From the NCBI GenBank assembly GCA_025526915.1, contig JAHLKH010000129.1, forward strand, positions 1 through 64,000: 64,000 nt of DNA, given 5' to 3'. The notes beneath the pieces are model-generated. The model was not told the DNA's origin. It did not search any database and worked only from the letters and a program-made list of their open reading frames with translations. Below are positions 56,139 through 64,000 of the stretch, one piece after another (the stretch's first letter is position 1; every line of letters begins with the position of its first letter). The DNA is from Entophlyctis helioformis. Lineage: Eukaryota > Chytridiomycota > Chytridiomycetes > Chytridiales > Chytriomycetaceae. The translations under genes were made by a program, and so were the position numbers.

Positions 56139-57299
56139 TGTCCAGCAAGACCTTCGCAGTGTTCCTGGTCCTCTTCACCATCTCGCTCGGGTTCTCCATC
56201 TATGCGACCGTCACGCCCGACTTTCTGCGCATCAAGACCGGCCCGCTCTTTGGCCCGTCGTCCATGCTCACCTTTGGCCTGTTCGAGTCGTGTGAGTGCT
56301 CCTTGTTCGCAGACGCCGTTTCCGATGCTTCGCTTGCAAGCAATGCCCATCGCTGACCCGCTCTGCCTGGCTGCCTGCTCGACCGGCGGGTTGGTGCTGT
56401 CTCTGCAGGCTTCTCGTCGTCAACAAGCAACAGCTGCGAGAGAGTGAGTTCCTGCCAGGGGATGGCTGTCTGCGCTGACTGCCTTGTCCGCTGACGCTTT
56501 CGGCGTGTCTCGTGGAGTAGTTTCCGACGCAGGAATGCAAGCTGAGCTGCCCAAGAATCCCAATGCAGACGACCTGTCGCTGTGCCAGACGTTCCTGACT
56601 GCGCGCTGGCTCGAGGTGCGTTGGCTGCGTCTTGTCGCACGAGTGCCTGCATCTGCATGCACCCCGCCTCCGTCCCTTGGACTGGACTCGACTGGGCTGA
56701 CTTGGCTCGCTGCATTGTCACCTTGACTGGATCTGCAGCTGCGCCACAGCCCGGCTGTCTCACCCCTGAGTCATCCACTGACCATGGCGCATGGCGCTGG
56801 CCCATGAACAGGTGAGCGCACTCGGCTTTGGTGCCGTTGCGTGGCTCGGATGGCTGCTGCTTGTCAGCAACGTGATCCATCCCATCGCTGTGGGCTTGAG
56901 CTTCTGGTGCACAGGCATCCATGGTAAGTCGTCCCCATCTCTTGCTATTGCTCCCACTCCTGCTCCTGCTCCTGTAACCGACACTGCCCATCGCTGCATG
57001 CCTGCATAGCGCCAGCCGCCCGACTGATCATCCCACCACCCTCAGCCGTGTCGCAGGTGCTGGTCAACTACCTGGTCATCCGCAGACGCGACGATGCGCT
57101 CTTTTACATTGGCGGCGACTACGGCTTCTCGCACACGTTTGTGATGGTGTCGTGGGTGCTGGACGTGTTCCTGCTGGCGGGTCTGGCCCTGAGCCTGTGG
57201 CTGAGAGGATCCACGGTCTATATCATGCGTCCGCACGCATCCTATTACTATGTCGCTGTGCCCAGCGCGCCTGTGCCTGCTCCAGCTCCGCATGCCTGA
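56139..57299 (+). CDS. Four-pass membrane protein, claudin/SUR7-like topology
   Basis: Exon 1 is MSSKTFAVFLVLFTISLGFS and IYATVTPDFLRIKTGP to LTFGLFES, a first membrane span and the start of an extracellular loop. The next exon is cysteine-rich (PTQECKLSCPKNPNADDLSL, CQTFLTARWLE) once a one-base break near 56552 is allowed for. A further exon has EQVSALGFGAVAWLGWLLLV and NVIHPIAVGLSFWCTGIH, and the last has VLVNYLVIRRRDDALFYIGG, then HTFVMVSWVLDVFLLAGLAL. Four spans with a cysteine-bearing first loop resemble claudin/SUR7/PalI proteins, but the W-GLW-C-C signature is not clear. Function is unknown; plasma membrane or a sensor role would be a guess. Confidence 0.62.
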
Positions 57300-57510
57300 G
57301 CAGCTCTTTTTCGCTGCGCACTTGGTGCCCCGTGCCAGCCTGCGGTCCTTCAATGAATCGAATGAGGATGGAATCCTTCAGATCACCTTGTATGGCCTGT
57401 GCATATTGCCCCTGGATTACCCAACATTTCGGGCACCGAATGCATCCGATTTTCAAATTTCGGATGTCGCGATTTGCGTGGCCTGTTTGGGTTTGCTCCT
57501 CACATTGACA
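57300..57510 (+). other. Upstream region of RPS15
   Basis: The 211 bases between the membrane-protein stop and the proposed RPS15 ATG include an imperfect palindrome near 57444-57465 (ATCCGA...TCGGAT). No coding signal. Confidence 0.4.
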
Positions 57511-58636
57511 ATGGTAATTTCGGTTGCGGGCAGCACGCCAGCCAGCCAGCCAGCCACAAACGTCGAGGAGCAGGCCAGCAGGCATCCCATCCCATCCCAT
57601 CCCATCTGCAGCATCTGCTGGATGGATGTGCATGTGGATGGTGTGGATGTGTGTCTCGAGGCCGTCCCCCTCGCCGGCTGTCCCACCGACACATGCAGCC
57701 GTCTGTCCCATCCGTCCATCCTCGAGCCCCCACAGCAGCAGCCGACAACCGAGTCGGCGAATCGATTCGACAAAGCGGCAGCAGCAGCAGCAGCAGCAGG
57801 AGCAACCGAGTCAGCACCCAACTGCCGCACCGACATAGGGCCGTCGGTCGCCTGCTGCCGCTCAGGCTCACCGCAGCACACAACGGCCGCTCCGTCGCTT
57901 GGTCTGCAACGGCCGTGACAGTCGCTTCAACGACAACTGGATTGCAAACGGACTTGCCAACAGCAACGGCTTGCACTGGGCTGCGGATGCGGGGGACAGA
58001 CGGCTGCTGTGCCGGGACTACCCGGCTGACACGGGGCAATCTTTCTGCTGCTGCTTCTGCTACTCGACGCTTGGCGATGGCCCCTCTGGCTGGCTAGGCT
58101 GGCTTGCTGGCTCAGCATTGATGTGTGGGCATTGCGAGCAGCCGTACTGACGAGATTCCAATGGGCGGTGCTCTGGACAGGCTGACAACTTCGAAGTCGA
58201 CGCTGCCGCTGACGCACGCAAGAAGCGCTCTTTCCGCAAGTTCAGCTACCGTGGCGTTGACCTTGAGCAGCTCCTCGACCTCAACTCGGAGCAGCTTATG
58301 GAGCTCGTCCACGCGCGTGCCCGCAGGAGATTCCAGCGCGGCCTCAAGCGCAAGCCCATGAGCTTCATCAAGAAGCTCCGTGCTGCCAAGAAGGCTGCCG
58401 GTGCCAACGAGAAGCCCGCTGTCGTCAAGACCCACCTCCGCAACATGATCATCGTGCCCGAGATGATCGGCTCTGTGGTCGCTGTCTACAACGGCAAGAC
58501 CTTCAACCAGGTCGAGATCAAGCCCGAGATGACTGGTCACTACCTTGGCGAGTTCTCCATCACCTACAAGCCCGTCAAGCACGGCCGTCCCGGTATCGGT
58601 GCCACCAACTCGTCGCGCTTCATTCCCCTCAAGTAA
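57511..58636 (+). CDS. RPS15: 40S ribosomal protein uS19 (RPS15)
   Basis: uS19 lies at the head of the small subunit near the decoding site. The main exon from 58181 codes for [20 protein letters not shown], then [99 protein letters not shown] and the normal end NSSRFIPLK. It lacks its own start codon. The best solution is an ATG at 57511 followed at once by GTAATT, giving an ATG-only first exon and a 667-base intron in phase 0; this is a common layout for ribosomal protein genes, but the first exon is inferred. Codon use is strongly biased to C-ending codons, as expected for a highly expressed gene. Confidence 0.9.
57537..57606 (+). repeat. (CCAG)n and (CATCC)n tracts in the proposed RPS15 intron
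   Basis: Four CAGC tetramers at 57537-57554 and four CATCC pentamers at 57587-57606 lie near the 5' part of the 667-base intron. Confidence 0.8.
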
Positions 58637-58988
58637 ACGGTTTCACCAACTGCTCTCTCTCTTTCTGCCTGCTTTCTCGCTCCGCACGTTGGACTGGATG
58701 GTTGGAGAGTTGCTGCGACTGTAATGAAGTTAAACACGATCCGATTTCTTGCAACCCGCCGTCCCTTTCTACTTGCCAATGATCTCGGTGATCCATTACT
58801 GCTGCTTCTGCTTCTGCTTCTGCGATCTACGCGCGCATGCGCCAGGCCGTCTCCCATGCCATAAGAACGGCTCTACATCAACATCGGATTGTTGGGCAGT
58901 AGCTTTTATTGGCTGCACTCCCTCGTCCTGCTGCTTTTCTTGGCAACGCAAAAGAAGATGTAGATGTTGCGATGAGCGGCTGCCACGA
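58637..58988. other. Convergent intergenic region (RPS15 / Rax2-like)
   Basis: This 352-base region holds the 3' untranslated regions of two converging genes. A (CTTCTG)n run is near 58801-58824. No gene is seen. Confidence 0.5.
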
Positions 58989-61900
58989 TCAGCGGCTATC
59001 GCGCTTGCTCAGGGCCGTAAACGATGCTGGAAACAGACCGACATGCGTTGGCTTGCCGACGATCCTGCCTGTCCACCAGTACGGGTCTGTGCTGTCAAGC
59101 ACCTCGATGCGGTCGCCGCCATGGAATGCTGCCAGCCACCATCCGCGTGTCAGTGTATTTACTCCTCGCCACATCTGTATGCCCTTCAACCACACGAGGC
59201 CACGCGGATTCACATACTCAGCTCGGTGCCGTCTTGGGCAATGTACGAGTCGCGTGCCAGCACCGTCTCTCTTGTCCCATGCAGCCATGACGATACCTGC
59301 CGTCGGCTGTCGCCACTGCCATCCCCGTTTGCGCCTCCTGATGCGGCCGTCGTCTGTGGCGGGATCGCTGGCAATGCCGGTGCGGCGTACTCTGTCTCAG
59401 GTAGTCCTGCATCACGAAATACTTGGACACGTCGTCTGTGAGCAGGCCGTTGACATCATCATCGCATCGTCGTCATGGTCGTGGTTGGCGTTGGTGTTGG
59501 CGTTGGCGTTGATGTTGGCGTTGGCATTGACGTTGTTGCTGACCGCGTCGGCAATGTCGTCTTCGAGGTCCTGCTGTTGCTGTTGCTGCCGAGAGTGCGA
59601 GTGCAGCCGTTGCTGGTACTCTTGGTAGCCAATGACGGGCGGACGCGGTGGGCGGTGGATCGGGTCAATGACAGTAATGTCATCAAACGATGAGTGCGCC
59701 AGGTGTGTGGCAGATGTTGGTGTCGATGGCGAATGGGCAGCATGGTGAGCCTTGAGATCCGGTGCACTCCACGTGAACGACGAGTGCTTGATGCCCGAGT
59801 AGTGCATGGGAGATGTGGGCGAAGCCGGCGACGTCAATGGAGATGGCATGGTGAGAGGCGACGGATGCAGCCGGCTTCCACGTCGACTGGTGGGCGGTTT
59901 CTCCGAGAACGAGCCGAGCGAGTCGCGCGAGTCGTGTGCCGCAGCGCGTGATTGGCGTGATGTCTCGCCTGTGATGATGACGTAGATCATCCAGCCAATG
60001 ACCACGGCCGACACGATACACGCAATGACAATGAGGGCGATGGCCCAGCCTGGCAGACCGGCCGGCCCCTCGCCATCGTGTTGCAGCACGCGCATCGGGA
60101 TGCCGCCAGCCACCCGGACACGCGTCACCAGCCCGCCTGCTGTCGACACGGCATACGGTGCAAGCGTGCCGTCGGCCGGATCAAACAGAACGGCCGCGTA
60201 CATGACGGCGTCTGGCGTTGACGTGAGCGGGAGGCGGCCGACCAGCAGCATGCCATCGATCTGACCCCTGCTGCTGTTGCTAGACATCCAGCGCATTGGT
60301 GTCATGTCCGTGATAACAGCCCGCGTGCCAAGGGGAACAGTCGAATACAATGCGCCGTCGTACGCCGAGAGGATAACCATGGCATCCATGTCGCGGACAG
60401 AGACAATGTAGAGGCTGCCGTTGAGGCTGGTGCGCATAGCAAGGATGCGGCCGTTGATGGTCAGCGGTGTTGCTGGGCCGAGCATCACGGGCTTGAAGGC
60501 TGCGGACGAGGACGGGCCGGTGAGCGACAGCAGACTGACAGGTGCGGGGACAGCGTCGACCGTGAATCTGCCGCCCACGTACGTGACGCCCTTGGCACGG
60601 CATCATGTCAGTGCACACACTCCCGAGCCGCGCTGATGAAAGAGCATTTGCTTACAGTCGTTGTGGTCTCGATGCCCTGGAAGTCGCCGCGTATACCAAC
60701 AAACGGTTGCCGTCCCAGGACTGCTGAGACGAGTCCCACAGACAGATACCTGTGCATCCAGCGGCTGATACACTCAGATCGCCAAGTACCACTGTGCGAC
60801 CGCTGTCCAGCTGATGCACGCGTTTGATCGTTGGCCCTGTCGAGCTCGTTGGACCTGCCACATCGCGCACAGGCGTCACGGTCAGAGACTGAAGGCTGAT
60901 GAACGCCATTCCAGTTGACGGCTGTGCGGCATTGGTGCCCGACTGGACAGATGTGAACGATCCGGCGACGATGACTTTGCCAGTCTGCCTGCTGAGTGTC
61001 AAACCCGTGACCATGCCGCCTGTGATGCGGATGCCTGTATCCGTGTACGCACCGCCGGCCTCATTGATGGTCGCCAGAGTCGTGTCAGCCGACACAGTGC
61101 CGTTGACTATCGCTGATACAGCCAGGAACGCAGTCTTGCGGTCGGTGTCCCAGACTAGATCGTGGACACGGACAGACGCAGGGAGAGAGGGAAATCCGGC
61201 CAGACCAGCTGGGCCGAAACTGGCCAGTTGGGGACCGCCGCCACCGCTGGACAGACTGGTGATATTGCCGGCAATGACGTTGACAGGCGATCCGGCGACC
61301 ATAACAGCGGCAGACAGGTCCAGCTGTCCGCTAATGCCATCTGATTCTGGGATCCATTGCCTGGACTCGATCGAGTATATGAGCACGCCTGACGTTGAGG
61401 CGGGTGCCACGCCATCCCGGTCGTCTGCTGACATGTACACACGCGTATCGGCCGCTACGCCGATGCGCAGTAAGCGGCCCGCAGTATCCGCCGTCAGCTC
61501 AAAGGCGGCCGACTGAGCCCGAACCCAACACTCGCCCACGTGTCTGCAACCGAATCGTACACAGCAAGCCGGCGCAATACCGTGACGCCATCGCCCGTTG
61601 CTGTAAACGCGCCGCCAGCAATCACCAGCGTGCCGAGAGTCGCGAGGTGCGTCACTTGGTCGTTGAGGCCACCGTTGGAAAGCGCCATCCACCCGCTCAC
61701 ACTCGATCCTGGCGCGTACTTGATGAGATGCGTCATCGTCGCTGATGCTGTCATCCGCCCGCCCACAAACAGCGTGTCGTTGCTTGTGACGGCCAGCGCC
61801 AACACAACAGACCCGTCAGGCAGCGGTGCGGCATCCAACGGCGTGAACGGATGTGCTGTCCAGCCGCCGCTGCCGCCGCTGCCGCCACTTGCATCGCCAG

Positions 61901-63995
61901 TCCGGCTTTTCGCAAGATACTTGAGCCCGCTCTGTGTTGCCAGTTTTGTGAAATGCACGCTGTCAATGAAGACATGGTTGCCGTTGGATACGCCTGACAG
62001 CACCACGACGGCCGTCGACGTGAGGTTGAACGAGCCGAGCTGCGCGATAAGAGGTGTCGCCGACCGGCTATCAATACGCACCGTCCCCAGCGCAGTGGCT
62101 GGTCGCGGCACCACACCGCCCGTTGTCGACGCGTACACATAGAACGTCAACACACCCCTGCCCGTGCACGCCGTTATCGCTGTGCTGTTGGCAACACAGG
62201 GCGGGATATGGGCAGTGACGCGATAGAGGCCCGCGGTAGGGATGGACGGGTAGAAGGCAGCGTAGGACGTGTCGAGTGTTGCGCGCGAAGACGTGGCAAA
62301 GACGACGGTTGGTGCTGTGGGCGATAGGATGGACCATGCTGGACCGACCAGCAGTGACCGCGACAGGACAGCCGACCCGCTGCATCCGAACGGCGGGTTG
62401 AACCCCGCGTTGGCATACACGACAATCTCTGTATCGCATGGATGGGATTTGCTGTTGGTTAGCAAGAGCGATGGAGTGCAGCAGGCTCATGCCAAGGCGG
62501 CACGTACCGCGTTGGAAGATCTGCACAGATGCGAGACCGGTGCCGGTGACACGGTACGAGTCCAGCACTTCAACCAGGATGTCATTGGTCTGTGGCGTGA
62601 GCTCTGGCGTGGCGACATAGTACATGTGTATATCCTCGTCTTTGGGGAGAGTGCATTCGACACAGGTGGCTACTGGTTGGCCAGCAGCGTTGGTCTGGAT
62701 GAGCGTGTAGTGTTTGCCAGGGGCGACGGCGGGCGACGAGACTCTGCAGTGAAAGTGAGTGAGATGAGCAGTGCGGTACAAAGAGAGAAACAAGAAGCAG
62801 CTGTTACCGGAATGTCTTGACACCGTCGTCCGAGTCAACGAGGTTCTGGAGTGCGATGGCCGAAAGCGTAATGGGTGTGCCGAGCTGGATATCAGCACGC
62901 TCGTCGGCGTATCCGTGAACCAGCCATTGTTGCGGTTGTTTGGACAGGCAAGCGCGACAAGAGCCAGTCTTCCTGGTGCGATCACCTTGGCATCACGAGT
63001 GGCATAGCATGTACATGTAAGCTGCAGCAGCTCCGAGAACACCCCCTGTCACGCATCCAACTTACATTGCCAACAAACAGAGACGTCATCTGCGACGACG
63101 GCGGCACGCTCCACGACCCATCGGCCGTCTCGCGAAACGCGCCTGCAAAGTACACTGTCCCCTGGCTGTCGCTCTTGATGTCCGTGACAGGCCCGCCCAG
63201 CCCCTTGCCAGGCAACGGCACCCAGCCATCGCCGGCCCATAGCGCGACATTGCCGCCAAACTCGCCCAGCCTACCTGCGGCGAATCCGGCGACCGGCGCA
63301 TTGGATCCAGCGGCAGACGACACCCACAGCGACGGCGGCAGCGACGGGCTGTTGATGCATGCCAGCGCCGAGACCGGCCCGCTGAGACCGCCTGCAAGAG
63401 GATCGATGAGTCCGGTGTCGACGTTGAATGCAAAGACATTGGATACAGGCGTGCCCGACACCGCTGTGAGTCGGCCGCCAAGAACAAGCTTGGTGCTGCC
63501 GCCGGCAACGGGATCGGTAAGGAGGCACGCCTCTGCGACAATCGATGTCGTTGGGTAGGTGCCAATGACGCGCACACGCGAGCTGTTTGAGGGCGTCTGT
63601 GAAGCGGTCTGGCTGAGCATGAGGACATGGTTTTCGGGGACAGAGAAGTCGAGCGGCGGCCCATCTGCAGCGAGCGACAGCCGAGTAAAGTTGCCGACAA
63701 GGGTAATGGAGTCGCCGACGGCTTGCCAGTCGACCGATGCGATACCTGGTGGTTTGCCTTGAGCAGCACGAGCGATGGTGTTGGATCTTGTGTTGAGACC
63801 GGACGCGACTTTGGCGACTTGTGGCTGGGTGATGGGGGCAACGGGTGCAGGCGGCGATGGAGATGCAAGAGTCGGAGTTGAAGCAGTCACGATGAGGCAG
63901 AGTGCGAGAAGCGCAGAGAGCGATAACGTTGGGCGTGGCGAGGGGGCATGGGCAGCCGACAACGACGGGAGGGAGGCCAACGGACGGTGGGTCAT
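58989..63995 (-). CDS. Rax2-like cell-polarity protein with a C-terminal SH3 domain
   Basis: Rax2 proteins mark cortical sites for polarised growth in fungi. ATG 63995 opens a signal peptide (TLSLSALLALCLIVTAS). The ectodomain has repeated kelch/propeller-like blades: VDWQAVGDSITLVGNFTRLS, TKLVLGGRLTAVSGTPVSNV, VALWAGDGWVPLPGKGLGGP, TVYFAGAF, DTLFVGGRMTASATMTHLIK, TLVIAGGAFTATGD, KVIVAGSFTSVQSGTNAAQP and VTYVGGRFTVDA. One membrane span (WAIALIVIACIVSAVVIGWM) follows, then a cytoplasmic tail rich in Ser/Pro, a (NANA)n run and Gln. After two small exons comes an SH3-like end: TVLARDSYIAQDGTELS, GGDRIEVLDSTDPYWWTGRI and HVGLFPASFTAL. There is a frame break near 61516 and another near 60690. The ectodomain and span match Rax2; the SH3 fusion is notable. 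Confidence 0.82.
59481..59534 (-). repeat. Tandem repeat coding for an Asn-Ala run in the Rax2-like tail
   Basis: Repeated GTTGGCGTTG units on the plus strand code for NANANI/NANTNA repeats in the cytoplasmic tail, close to an Asp/His-rich patch. Confidence 0.85.
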
Positions 63996-64000
63996 GACGG

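Noticed and set aside
57444..57465. Palindrome ATCCGA...TCGGAT upstream of RPS15 as a terminator or operator
   Set aside because: Six-base arms around an AT-rich centre are easily met by chance, and no second copy is present.

Overview
The window is a compact, GC-rich piece of a eukaryotic nuclear genome. It holds about 33 protein genes and one tRNA on both strands, with very little space between them. Most genes are split by short introns (roughly 60-120 bases, donors often GTGCGT or GTGAGT, with a CTGAC-like branch motif close to the acceptor). A stand-alone orotidine-5'-phosphate decarboxylase, a Rax2-type polarity protein, a small secreted protein with a GPI-like tail, and fungal-style Rad5, Rad18, Get2 and Get3 point to a fungus. 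An LRRC71-like gene (a cilia-associated family), with cytoplasmic dynein and dynactin subunits, suggests a fungus that still makes a flagellum, such as a chytrid or blastoclad. This placement is an inference; no marker here decides it.

Layout. 1-6.9 kb: the tail of an unknown gene, dynactin p24-like, RNA polymerase subunit Rpb12, and a long coiled-coil gene. 6.9-12.9 kb: a rhomboid protease, cytoplasmic dynein intermediate chain, and CstF64/Rna15. 12.9-24.8 kb: a membrane-anchored ARM-SPRY protein, LRRC71-like, and cullin-1. 24.9-34.9 kb: mitochondrial uS12, Rad5/HLTF, Cwc27 cyclophilin, LYR protein ETFRF1, and Get3. 35-41.4 kb: a GPI-type surface protein, an 88-residue unknown protein, an AAGAB/Irc6-like adaptin-binding protein, a small heat-shock protein with a heat-shock-element-like array upstream, a LURP-one-related protein, and tRNA-Gly(GCC). 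41.9-50.4 kb: Rad18, P5C reductase, OMP decarboxylase, a ZC3H3-like CCCH protein, a Gon7-like protein, and Get2/CAMLG. 50.5-64 kb: a DDT/WHIM-like nuclear protein, an L51/S25/CI-B8 mitochondrial protein, Cdk10, a four-pass membrane protein, ribosomal protein uS19 (RPS15), and a Rax2-like receptor with a cytoplasmic SH3 domain.

Several genes belong to the same pathway. Rad5 and Rad18 act in post-replication repair, Get2 and Get3 in tail-anchored protein insertion, and dynein intermediate chain and dynactin p24 in minus-end transport. They are scattered, so no operon-like control is implied. Eight gene pairs are head to head, with start codons only 29-248 bases apart.

The most striking general feature is about 20 places where a clearly coding exon loses its frame by one base, nearly always as if one base were missing. 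The Get3 switch motif and a six-C run in Get2 locate two of these well and favour homopolymer deletions in the assembly. Gene spans below run from start codon to stop codon and include introns.
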